NCBI GenBank assembly: GCA_032173965.1
Contig: CM063284.1
Location: 131,245,125-131,309,124, forward strand
Direction of reading: 5' to 3'
DNA from: Sitta carolinensis
Lineage: Eukaryota > Chordata > Aves > Passeriformes > Sittidae
DNA: 64,000 nt
Shown here: in pieces, positions 1-11,395 of the stretch
Layout of the letters: each line of letters begins with the position of its first letter
Numbering within the stretch: position 1 is the stretch's first letter
Position numbers and translations under genes: made by a program
The notes under the pieces: generated by a model
Database searches by the model: none
The model's input: the letters and a program-made list of their open reading frames with translations, nothing else
What the model was told of the DNA's origin: nothing

Positions 1-286
1 CCAGCAAGTCCTTGACAATCAAATTTCTTCAATTTAGAGAATATTCTGGGCAAGTTGTAACTATATATGCTTGCACTGCTCTTTCTAAATTTCTTTCATT
101 GTTCTGTCTTGCACTTCGGTTTCTTTATCATCCACCACATTACTGTGATCTGGATGGACCTTTTAACTTATCCAGGAGAGCTGTTCCTACATGCAAGTGC
201 TTAACTGCAGCATTATGAAATTTAATCCCTACTTCCGTCTCCAATGCTTGCCTTGTGTGCAACATCTCTCTGAATCTCCCCACAGA

Positions 287-411
<125 letters not shown>

Positions 412-565
412 CTCTTTCTTCACTACTGGAAAAATGCTCCCTCTTTTCCAGAAGGCTGTCAGCCTTTTCATATAGTCAGTGTAAAATGTGAATTCGTGTT
501 AAGGGATTAAATAGAAAACTGAATTCTCAGTGGATTTAGTTTTAATACTTCTTGTTTCTCCCACT

Positions 566-1069
566 GGTGAGTGCTGTGTGCAGTTTTGGGCACCACACTA
601 TAAGAGAGGTATATAGCTATTAGAGAGTGTCCAAAGGAGTGCCACGAGCATGTTGAAGGGTGTGGAGGGGAAGCTCTATGAGGAGTGCCTGAGGTCACTT
701 GGTCTGTTCAGCCTGGAGGAGAGAAGATTGAGGGGAGATCTCATAGACCTCATAGAGCTTGCTCACAGGGTGAAGTGCAGTGGCAGACATTGATCTCTTC
801 CCTCTGGTGACCAGTGAGAATGGCCTGAAGTTGTGTCAGGGGAGATTTAGGTTGGATAACAGGAAAAAGTCCACCAGAGGGTGGTTGGGCACTGGAATAG
901 GCTCCCCAGGGAAGTGACCAGCACCAAGCCTGACAGAGCTCAAGAAGCTTGGACAATGCTCTAAAGCACATGGCGTGACTTTTGGGAATGGTTCTGTGCA
1001 GGGCAAGGATTTGGGCATCAATGATCCCTGTGGGTCCCTTCCAACTCAGGATATTCTATGATTCTGTGA
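566..1069 (+). mobile_element. CR1 LINE 3' fragment
   Basis: A diverged, 5'-truncated chicken-repeat-1 type non-LTR retrotransposon in + orientation. Recognisable blocks are the 'gtgctgtgtgcagttttggg' stretch at 571-590, the 'ctgttcagcctggaggagag' block near 704-723, and the terminal 'gggtcccttccaactcagga' at 1032-1051 followed by attctatgattctgtga. It carries no intact reading frame. The precise subfamily cannot be assigned by eye. Confidence 0.9.
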
Positions 1070-1316
1070 ACTCTTGGAAACTCGTTGTAGAAAAAATATA
1101 TTTCTTCAGACACTCTTGATAAATGCTACTTTTCTCCCTACACAGAGAAACATTAAAAACTTTTGAAGGTCACCCTCAATAAAATCAGTATATTTAGTAG
1201 CTTCCAGTAAATTTTGTACAGGAAATAAAACAAGTGCTAAATTTATAGGCTTATTTCCTTTCAAATAAAGTACAAAATTGATTAAATAGTCAGTGATATT
1301 TACATATATTCCAGTG

Positions 1317-1660
1317 TCATGGTGGTGGTGGTTGTGACAAGGTTCTCCGGATTTCAGGGCAAAGGTGGCGCAAAGTTAAGGAGTGGGAGCGATGGAGTGG
1401 TTGGAAAAGAAAGTACTTTAATTGTAAAAGAAAAGCACAGGGACAGTGCCCAGAAAACCAAATGCTAGGTAGAAGCCAACTCCAAAGAGCAGTAACAAGG
1501 GAAAGGCAACAATATATAGATTTGGGAGGGGAATGGGCTAGAAACATGGCCGTATGGGTAAACTGAGTAACCAAGAGGGGAGCAGAACTTGGGTTATTTA
1601 GCATAAGAACTCTAAAAGGCTCCTGGGAGGGTTCTGGGCTCACCCTAACCTAGATAAATG
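1317..1660. other. Unclassified moderately GC-rich block
   Basis: This block is richer in G and C than its surroundings and carries a 108-codon open frame on the minus strand that starts beside a GTGGTGGTGG tract. The frame has low-complexity ends, no recognisable domain and no splice context. It may be a degraded repeat such as a solo LTR piece, but I could not identify terminal inverted ends or a target-site duplication. Confidence 0.25.
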
Positions 1661-4236
1661 TTTCCCAGGGCTTGAAACTAATGCTTGGCACTTTTGATTT
1701 AAGTTCTGGCTGCCTTTGAGTTGTAGCTGAGCCAATTCCTACAGTCCAGAGCTCATTGTCACATGAAGCACCAAAGGAAATAGTTGCCTCTTTGTGAAGT
1801 CTCCAAAACAGAGCTTAAATTGAGGAGATAAGGATTTCAGGAAATTTTAAGAAAAAAATATATGTTAATTTTACATTTTTGTTTGTAATCTCAGACTGCT
1901 CAGAAGAAAATCACTGTCAAGCTTGACAGGGAAACATTGCAAGGAGATAATTATTCTAAGCCTTTCCTGCCTATGGAGTGAAGCAATCAGCTGGCTATAG
2001 CTCTGTATGCACACAGACATCTTCTGTTTTCCCCAGGTGATCTTCATAACATCTGTGTAGTCAAGAGCCCAACAGTACATTTGGGACTGTCTTGAATGGG
2101 ACAGGTGGTCTCGATGGCAGCCTTCGCTCTAGAGCTGTTTGTAGGCTGGCTGCTGCTTCACTGCAGCTGAACATGCTTTAGGTTGCACTTAATGGCTCCT
2201 CAAAGCACCACAGCTGTGGGAGGAAATTCCACTCCTCTTGGCTGGGTGAATGACGGGACAGCAGGGAAGTAAACATGAAATTAGTAAATGTGATTGCATA
2301 CCATTAAACCCTCTCCAAACCACACAAGGGTGTCAGATCGGTGCGAGTCGGTTGTTGGTCATGGCTGGAATCGCTGAGATGAAATGAACGCAGAGCAGAG
2401 GACTGGTGCAATTAGGCATGTGCTGCTTAAAACCTCTGCTTTCACTTCAGTTGTCTCTGAACCTGATGCATCAGCCTTGTGCTATATTGAGGAGAAAACG
2501 TACCCTGCATTAGGAAAGGCATGCTGTGACTGTATTTCAGCACTGTATTCAGAACTGGCTCTGGCATATTCTTCCCATCTGTCTATCACTATTCACCTTG
2601 TGGTTACTATCCTTCCTCCTTTTAATAAACAGAGACTACAGTCTGAGCCCACTGACACTTTATTTGACCTGTGGAACAAAGGGCTCCTTTTGCCCTCTCT
2701 TCTTTTCCTCTCCACATATTCATATTGGCCTTCCCTAAGGATTTGGGTGTCTAAAATGTAAAGGTCACTTCTGCAGAGGAATATTGTGCAGTACTTATGG
2801 GGCTGTGGGGAAGAGCTTGGGATAAACATCTCCAGGCATAGACTGAAATTTCTGTGAATACATATTTGGTTTGTAAATATTTCCACAATTTAGCACCTGT
2901 CCCATACACTCATATGCAATTGTCATCCAAGAGAGTTTTGACTTTGTCCTGATGTTTCCAACATCTTTTAAGAAGTTTCAAATAATACCTGTTTTACAAA
3001 TGTGACATCCTTATAAGGCAAAGTCAAACAATTTGTCAGAGCTCCAAACGATAGCAACAGGACCAAGAATAAATTGCAGTAGTAATGACCCTAATTCCAC
3101 ACAACTATTTATTGTCACCTGTGTGATGTAACCTGAAGTCTTTCAGCACAAAGCAAAAGTGTTTTTACTGAAAAACTAAATTTTAAGAAAACATCATGAA
3201 TGCTCACTATAACCAGCTGTACTTATCATAGACCTTTTTAATGTATAGCTTTTTTTTTGCATTTAAGTTCTAGAAGGTGGTATATAAAAGTATATTAGAG
3301 TTGTGTTTGTTTCTAACAAGACACTGACAAGGTTTTTTGTCATGGGAACTCCCAAATGTTTCATACAGCAGCCAAATAGAATGCTGTTCAAACTCAAAGC
3401 TGTTGTGTGGCAACTGTACATTCCATCCACTGGAGAATACAAATGGCTGTTGGAAAAAGCAATCCAGAGCTCTCTGGAGACATAAAGATTTCTGTTGAGT
3501 TCAGTGAGGTTTGGGTGAGAATGCAGAAATAATCAATTGATAGTTTATTTTACTCATATGAAACCAAGGACATTTTTTCATTTAGACAGAGGAGATCCAA
3601 GAGCTTGAGTTCAAACAGGAATCACTACAGCAATATGAGAAAACGTGCTGAAGAAAGAAAATGTTCTCCTAGAAGTTCAAGTAAATGTAAAAGTACAAGT
3701 TCAAGTAAAGAATCAGCTGCAAAGACATGGAGTGATTATTGAAATGATGCAATATGCGCCCCAAAGCAGGCAAAACAAAGAAACAAACAAAACATTCTTG
3801 GGACAAGATTAGCTACAAATTGTTTGAATATACGAGTATTTGCCTGTGTTTCTTCTCAGATATATTTCTAAGCAATGCCTAAAAAAAATTGTTCTCCGAA
3901 ACCAGATTAACCAGGATGTAAAAAATATGAAGTGACATATGCTTGTATTAACTGAATATGTTATAGCCATTGGCAAACTTGTTTGGTAATTATTTCTTTC
4001 AGAGAAGGTCATCCTCTATCATATGCTTTATAATAGAGATGCTTATGTAATACAATTAACCAAACCACTCAGATGACACCAGCTAAGTCAGGAACAGGAT
4101 TTCTTATGGGTCAGTTATGGATTACTTCTGCATATTATACAAGACAGCTTATCACAAAATGCTTAAATGCTATTGGGAACAAAGCCCAGCACTCATCATT
4201 CCCTGTCCCACTTAAGCAAAGGGTGACATAGCCCGT

Positions 4237-4340
4237 TTCTTTCTCCTCCCTCCCCCCTCCCTCCCTCCCTCCCTCCCTTCCACCCTTCCTTCCATCCTTC
4301 CTTCCATTTCCACACTTCCCTCCTTCGTCCATCCCTCCCG
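4237..4340. repeat. Polypyrimidine (CTCC/CTTCC)n tract
   Basis: A nearly pure C/T tract with a regular CTCC core at about 4254-4278 and decaying CTTCC units after it. The Gly/Arg/Lys-rich frame on the opposite strand is an artefact of this repeat. Confidence 0.9.
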
Positions 4341-6362
4341 ATCCTTCAAACCTAAATGAAAACCTTGTATCTGGAGCATTCATATAACAGGCTGTGGGTT
4401 TGAACCCTCTTGGTTTGAGACCCCTAGAGCTCTGATTTTAGTCTCTCTGTGATGCTCTTACACCAGCCTATTGTACAAACAGTGAGTAATGTTACCTCTG
4501 GCTGCATCTTAAAGGCTGGTGTTAAAATGGTACTTGCTACTTAAATACAATTAATGCAGTTATAGGGCTTGTGAAAGACATTAGGAGCTTCTATTCTTTA
4601 GATTTTAGGCATCCTATAGGACTGAACTATAGGCAACTATCTAATCTTCCAAACTTGCTTGCTAGTCTACTGATAAAAGCCAGAAAGCCTCCACATAGGG
4701 ATCACTGAGTGCCAAAAAAATGGGTGTCCTTCGTAATTTTTATAGGAACTTGTGAGTGGCAATCTCAAACACTCTGCAAACATTAATCCCACAACATTCA
4801 GGCAACTAACACACATTTTTCTCAATTCACAAGAAAGAAACAAAGAAATGCAAGAATGTAATGCCTGGGAAGCAAAATGCATCACTTGTCTGAGTGGAGA
4901 TTCTGCCTTGGGGTACCACATACCTAAAATATGCACATATTTTTTGTGCTTTGTTGATTAATCTAGACTGTATCCATTCTAATTAGATTCATAGATAAGT
5001 CTGAGTAGTGAGATTCTATTTTTCCAGTTTCTGAATTCACCCTTTGGCACACTGACTGGCTTCCATTTTATGTCTCTGGAGAGCATAATGTTCTGCCTGA
5101 ATATCTATGCTGGTTTATGTTCAAGGCACTTAGCTGCTTCCATTAGCCATGCTGAAATTTAAAATTAACACAAGAAACTACTCCAGAAAACTACTCTGAT
5201 CCAGATTTTCACCTCAGTTACTTTGTTATAAATTTAGTGATTAAAATTTTAATGAAATTATCCTTTTTTTGTAAAATGTTGGCCATTTTAACAGTAAGCA
5301 GTTAAAAGCTGAAATAATTAAGGTTTTATCATAGTTCTCCCTTTTGCCAAAATAGATTCAATTGAGGAAAGATGGAAAAAATATAAAGGGAAAGTAAGGG
5401 TCTGAAACTCTGTTTTTGTAAAAAATAATCTCTTACAGGGCAGAGTTGCAGGATTTGTAATTAGAATTGGCTGAAAAGTTATTCAGACTGTCATGGAGGC
5501 TGAAGGATGATTATTTAAACTTAGAATTGACTGATGATAAAGTAACAGTAACAAAACCACATTGACAGAAAGTAAAATTTAAATTAGTTTGAATGGCTTT
5601 TGCACTATGAATGATGTGAGACATTTGGTGTCCTAGATGGTGTGGTGTATTCAACAGAGTGTTTTCTTTCATTCGTTGTCCTTCACGTGTATTCACCTTA
5701 ACTTTTGTTTAATATTCTGTGCATATTTTCTTCATTTAACTCAAACACTGCTGCACAAAGGTAGTAATTTTGAATTCTGCTTCTTCTGCAGTTATATTTT
5801 ATGACTGTTTTGTTTATTTTAGGGAATGAAAGATAAGAGTATTTAAACATTGAAAAAAAAATGTATGGGGAGTAAGCCTGTAAAGTCATCACTGATAGAA
5901 CTATTCAAACAAAAAACATTGCCAGTAATAAGGTGATCCTAGACTTTAAAACACTTAGCAAATGTGCTTTAGCCTTCTAGTGTAAATATTTACTTGTGAA
6001 ACTTCTGAACCTTTCTAGCAGCCTCCCCAGTTCATACTCCACATATTTCAAATATTCCTATAGAAAGTTGTATGATTTACAACTGTAGGATTGTACAAAT
6101 GTAGGATTTAGTCAGTGACTTCTCTAAAATGGTTCCTGGAGGCTTTATTATGACCTGCCACTGAGGTGGGGTAACTGAGGCTCCTGTCAATAAATCCCTT
6201 GGGGTGAATTAGAGTGAAATATTACTAAATGTCCAGTGTAGATGTAACACAGACATTTTAAAACAATTTAATTGCAGCAGAAGGGAGGCACATGGCCATT
6301 TTTGTTCTTTTCTATAGAAGTATGAAAATACCACAAAGAAAATTTATAAGGAAAAGGCAGGC

Positions 6363-6410
6363 AGGAAGGGAGGAAGGAAGGGAGGGAGGGAGGGGAGAGG
6401 AGAGGAAAGA
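6363..6410. repeat. Polypurine (GGAA/GGGA)n tract
   Basis: A pure A/G tract of about 48 bases built from GGAA and GGGA units, in the same intron as the opposite-sense tract near 4.3 kb. Confidence 0.9.
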
Positions 6411-9344
6411 CATGACCACCTGTGAATCCAGTAACAAGATTTGACTGTTGTAATTTTGATGTCTGTGGTCAAAATAATGGTTACAGTTTTGTTCCACTGA
6501 GGGTGGGGGCCCGCAAAACAAAAAGTCTGTGTGATTATGTACTTTCAAGTTAGCAGAGGAGCACCCAGATCCCTTCCAGGGAGGGGATTCTTCGTGTCTG
6601 ATGCAGCACTATGGGGCATTCAGAGTTTTCTGATGAAGCGTTCCCAAAAAGAGCCAAAGGCGTGTTTGGAGTCCTTGGTGGTCCACAGTCCTCTCTAGGA
6701 ATATGTCCACTGTTTGATCCTGCTTCTGCACTTGTGTTGTATGTTGTGCAGTCACCACAGAACAGGAAAATTGGCTCCAGAAAGAGACTGTCCACCTTTG
6801 TATGGTCCCACCTTTCCAGGAATGTGCTGTTTGTTCCAGCTTGCCCACTTGAATGGTCATTAGTGTTTGAGGCATAGCAATGCATTATCTCCTTGCTTTG
6901 CAGACTTCTACAGGCATTCCTATCTCCTCTCACTTCTTGTTGAACTGTTGATAAGTGAGAAAGTGTCTTCTGAGTGCCCTTAGGGCATTGACCCCTATAG
7001 GAGGTTTGGGTCTGCAGAACAAAGAAGAGTGCTTACTTCCCAAGTTGTAAAACTGTCACCAGGAGGCTTTTCTCTTACCAGACAGGTTTTGTTTCATACA
7101 AGAGTGAAGGGGATGGAGAAGTCCACTGATATCATTAATTCTCCAGACTAGGAGACCTACTGGAAATGACAGCAACCTCAATGCTGAAGTAATAATATTG
7201 ATGTAAACACAGTAGTCTTAGGACACATGGATTTAAAAGATGATCAGAGTACAGGAAGAGGTATCGTCCATTATTTATCAGCTCATCTTTATCAGCTGGA
7301 AGATGGACAGCTCTTTGGATTTTATCTGCTGTCACTTCTTGTCACACCTGATGAAACAGACTCTGAACCTGAAAGAAATGGATCACAGGTTGGGGCTTAG
7401 CATTACGGAAGTGCAGTAAGACAGCTAGATCTTCACAAAAGTGAAGATTTGATTCATTTTCAGAGTCATCTGTAGATCAGATTTAATTACTAATTATATT
7501 GTGTCATAATATACAATGAACATGTTTCAGTGTATTTGAGAATCCTTTTTTTAGTAACATGAGGATTTAACTGGAAATCCTATTATTAAACTAGTGATCA
7601 GTCCTAGGGAAGGATTTCATCTAGTGTTTTTCACAGTTAGCATGCTTTAGCATTGTGGTTTACTGAGGTTACATTCCAAAATATATGTATGATTTTTGTC
7701 ATAATATTTATTTGAAATGGTCCTAATTTTACTAGATAAGCAGTCATAAGATGCTTGCAGCCTTTAAGGGTGACATAATGTATTAAATACTTTTCAAATA
7801 CAAGGGTTTTTAGTTTGTGTAGTGCATAAATATTACAGTTGCAAGCTCAAACATATGGTAATAATAAAGAGCAATGACTCTGACAATTTTCTTTTCTAAG
7901 TAAGGAAAATTTTTTGATTAAGGGCTGAAGATGCCAAGGTAGCCATTCTGTAATCTTAACAACATGCACAGATGTACTTGAACACATGGTCATCAATGCA
8001 TGTTTGTAAACTCACATGAGCGTAATGTGAATCACACTTGGAACTAGCACACAGATGTCTGTTCCAAAGTCTATTTAAATCTATAGAATGATTCCTACTG
8101 ATTTTTTATGTTGTGGTTGAGGTCCAAAAGGGATGATTATGGATGTTTCTTTGAGGACTGCAGGTTATCAACTTCTATAAGAACTGGTGAAATCCTCTCA
8201 TGGCAAAACTCCCACTGGCTTTATTGAGATCAAGATATTCCCTATATACACTTAGACAATCACCTTTACATGCTCTTTAATGACCAAGAAGTGATGCTGA
8301 TAAATCTGGAAATTCCATTATGAATAATTTATCATCAGCTGCATAAAGTAGCTCAGACAGTGCACTTCAGTGATATTCTTACATGTTATTGAGATATTTT
8401 AGGAAATGTACACTCCTTCTTCATTCAGACATCTATTTTATCCTCAGTCCCTGCTGGAGTTCACAGACCAACTCCTGCTTCACTTTTTCACATGCAAGCT
8501 AACTAATGTCAGAGCAGGTGCCATTTAAAGTTGCATGATGGCTGGCATGCTTGCCTAAAGAAGTAGGAATCTTAGTTCAAATCACTCCTCTGCCCTGTGT
8601 GGCCTGAACTTATATCTCCCATGTCCTAGAAAGCTGGACTCCAGTGAACGGGGATGATATATGACTAAACCTGTCCTATTTTCCTAATTGCTATCAGATG
8701 TTGAAGTATTCACTGAAATGCTTCTGGGAGTATACATCTTCCTTCTCACAGCTGAGTACTCCAGAAGTACAAAATTGGAGATTTATTTAGGCATTGGGTA
8801 ATTTGTTCTCCACTTACTTTCTTTTTTCCCCACTCCAAAATAATTATTAGCTATTCCAGGGAGAGCTCAGAAGAAGAGATTTTCGGGACTTTTCTCACTC
8901 TGGCAGTTTGAGCACTCCTCCAGAAGACAAGGTTTAGTACTCTTGACAGAGGAGAGCTGCAGAAGAAGCAGCCACTATCACTGCCAGATTAAACCAACTC
9001 AGATACCAGCAGTGAACAGATGAAATCAAGCTGTCAGTGGGTTGGTTACTAGGAAATGAGAAGAAATCATGTTCTCTTTCATAATGAAAACAGAATACAT
9101 GTTGAAAAAGAGGAATTTCAAGCTAATATTATTTCTTTTCCTAACTATTCTGCTCCTGCTTAATAATTTACTCTTTTTTGTTTGTTTGTTTTGGGGTTCT
9201 TTTTATTGGTTTGGTTGGGATTTTTGTTGTTGTTTTGGGGTTTGTTTGGTTGGTTGTGGACAAAGACTTAGGGGTTTGTTTTTCTATAAATTTTACCATC
9301 TGACTTCTTTTTTAAAAATGAAAGACTTTTTTCTTTTCCTGCAG

Positions 9345-9418
9345 GTCTCTTACCACCATATGATGATCCTGCAAATGGAGCTGCTAAAGATCCACCACCA
9401 CCCTATGTGTCAGCATAA
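9345..9418 (+). CDS. LAPTM4B: LAPTM4B terminal coding exon (cytoplasmic tail)
   Basis: LAPTM4B is a four-transmembrane protein of late endosomes and lysosomes. Only its last exon is in the window. After the acceptor cctgcag, two bases (GT) complete a split codon. The frame then reads LLPPYDD, a short NGAAKD stretch, and the terminus PPPPYVSA before TAA at 9416-9418. From memory, the LAPTM4B C-terminus ends in the same PPPPYVSA, while LAPTM4A ends differently, so the paralogue call is fairly firm. The tail holds a PPxY motif (PPPY) and an LPxY-like site (LPPY); in this family such PY motifs recruit NEDD4-type ubiquitin ligases and guide lysosomal sorting. The true frame differs from the longer 117-codon open frame overlapping it, which runs through the intron and is not coding. 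MATN2 downstream, in the same orientation, supports the call by synteny. Confidence 0.9.
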
Positions 9419-10102
9419 GTGAGAGTGCTGTGTCCCTAGGGATGATAGCTTTACTTTACAGACATTGAAGCAATAGTTTGATAATTTCACTTCCAGGATA
9501 TAACCTCTGTGGGTTACACTTTGCTGTTTTGCTGACATATTGAAATCTAAATCATATGACTCATATTCTGCAGATACTTTTAATAATTTGCTGCAACTAC
9601 AGTAGTGTTTCAGAAATTAGTGAACTACTTTCAGAATAATTCTGGGTAGCACTAGGTAGAACTAGTAGTCACTGAAATAGCTTTTTCCACCATGTCTGAT
9701 ATACAGTGCTAGAGAATGTAGAACTTTGTATTCTCAGTCAGGTTCAGAGTGTAACTTATTTTTTTTATTATTTGTAAAACTTCCAAAGCATTACAAATAT
9801 GTTTCTCAGATGCCCACATTCAACTTCAGAATACAGACCAAGTTAAAAAAAGTGGCATTCCAGTTCATACCTCTTCTGCAATTTATTTTTGAAGTTACTG
9901 TGCTACAAATGATGATGATGATTGCCAGAAGAATTAGTCTTATGCACTGTTCTCATCAACCTGGCTAATGGGAAGCATATTTAATTGGGAAGGATAAGTA
10001 TGGGAAATGAGAATAGACAAAGCACTCTGTGTGTAAGAAACCAGAACCTGTGGCCTACACAGAAGACTTTGTCCCAGCCTGAAACCATTCTAATGCTCAA
10101 AA

Positions 10103-10127
10103 AATAAAAAAAAAAAAAAAAAAAAAA
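10103..10127 (+). repeat. A-rich tract with embedded AATAAA
   Basis: AATAAA at 10103-10108 runs directly into about 20 further A residues. It could be a proximal polyadenylation signal about 690 bases after the LAPTM4B stop. The encoded A-run is also a classic site for oligo(dT) internal priming, so 3'-end data here should be read with care. Confidence 0.7.
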
Positions 10128-11368
10128 GCAAGCAAAAAGCAAATTCTGATAACTTTCTTTTCCCAGCTTTTTCCTTCCCAGTAACTTATTTTGAGGTCAC
10201 AAAATCCCTGCTTTAAAGTCCCATGATGAGGTGACAAAGCTATGTCTTTCACACTCAACATGCAAATGTTTTCCCATTGGAATGTGCCTGTAAATATCGC
10301 AATGTTCTGCTGAGTGTAAACTAAATTATGCAGATTCTAAGATACATGTTCCCTACCTGTGGGAAACTTAAGCATGTAATTTCCTTGAGCATCAGCAGAT
10401 ATGTTTTGTCTGTTTCTCATATACATCAATGTTGGGGGATTAGATTCCTTTTATGACTGAACTGGTTGTACTGAGAATCTTTCTCATGGGGCTCATCCAT
10501 CCATGAATGCTTATGTGAGGTATTTATTTCTTCTCTAGAGAAGTGCCTCCTGCACATGTAACTTTTTGTTTTGATGAAGTTTCTACTTTTAATTGAAAAG
10601 GAACATGAAAAGGGAATATAATATGTGTCTCTACCTCTCCTTGTTTCCCTTTGCATTGTCTCCTCTGCATTTGGGGTGATTGAACAGGCTGAAGCTAAAC
10701 TGGTGCCATTGCACAGCACCCCAGGGCAGTGCAGAGCTAAGTCCCAGTTTGGAGGGGCACCAGAAGGCACCAAGGTGCCATCTCTCCTGCGGCTGGGTTG
10801 GCATGTGAGTCCACACCCTTCCTGAGGAGGACACCTGTTCTCACCCTTAGTGCATTGACTCCATTCTGCTGACTGAAGAAATGAAGAACTTTTCCTGACT
10901 TTTTCTGGAAAAGAACTTTCCAGAGGAACACAGGACCAACAAAGTATATTCACAGAGATTGCAACTGTGAGCTGTTCTTGCAGAGGCCAGGGAAGAAAAG
11001 GACAGACTCTCTGCCTGTCTTTTCCACACCCCTGGCAAAAGGCAGCTTCCCATCTGCTTGTTGGAATTTTAGTTCATGGTTCATCTACTCTGAGATCAAG
11101 CTAAGCAATGCGTTTGAATGAACCAATCCTGAAATCCGTCCAATGATCTTTGTCACAGTCCTTTTTTTTTTCCTTCTGAATAATGCCATCTACTCTCATT
11201 GACTATATCTTTGGGAATTAATCTGAATTTGGGGGTTGTGCTGGCCGCTGGGCTTCTGAGCTTCATTTTCTTTCCTTCTTGACAGATTTGTGAAAGATGT
11301 TAAGCAGTCATCTGTTTGAGAAAAGCTGATTGTAAATACATCGCATCTGTGTATACAAACTTCTCTAC

Positions 11369-11374
11369 AATAAA
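11369..11374 (+). terminator. LAPTM4B: Probable LAPTM4B distal polyadenylation signal (AATAAA)
   Basis: Canonical hexamer within ctctacaataaaagagat, followed within about 20 bases by a T/G-containing stretch (gattgtttcctc). It is the best-formed signal between the LAPTM4B stop and the MATN2 promoter. No transcript data are available to confirm cleavage. Confidence 0.55.
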
Positions 11375-11395
11375 AGAGATTGTTTCCTCAAGACT

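Larger units (their letters stand above)
9419..11395 (+). other. LAPTM4B: LAPTM4B 3'UTR (distal end inferred)
   Basis: The sequence after the stop has no further exon signals and is AT-rich. Two polyadenylation candidates are visible: AATAAA at 10103, merged with an A-tract, and AATAAA at 11369. The distal one sits in a more typical context, preceded by a Pumilio-like TGTAAATA about 40 bases upstream and followed by a GT-rich stretch. I place the end at about 11395. A 175-codon antisense frame within this region (10426-10953) overlaps other frames and has no recognisable domain, so I do not call it. Confidence 0.55.

Noticed and set aside
6550..6933. 127-codon minus-strand frame with two 88-codon overlapping frames
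   Set aside because: Open frames on both strands at once, no domain, no conserved motif, and position inside an intron. It may be a decayed repeat, but I could not identify it.
9069..9422. 117-codon open frame overlapping the LAPTM4B terminal exon
   Set aside because: It runs through the intron and reads the exon in the wrong frame. The correct frame gives the LAPTM4 tail.
10426..10953. 175-codon minus-strand open frame inside the LAPTM4B 3'UTR
   Set aside because: It overlaps four other open frames on both strands, has no recognisable motif and no promoter or splice support. Judged to be chance.
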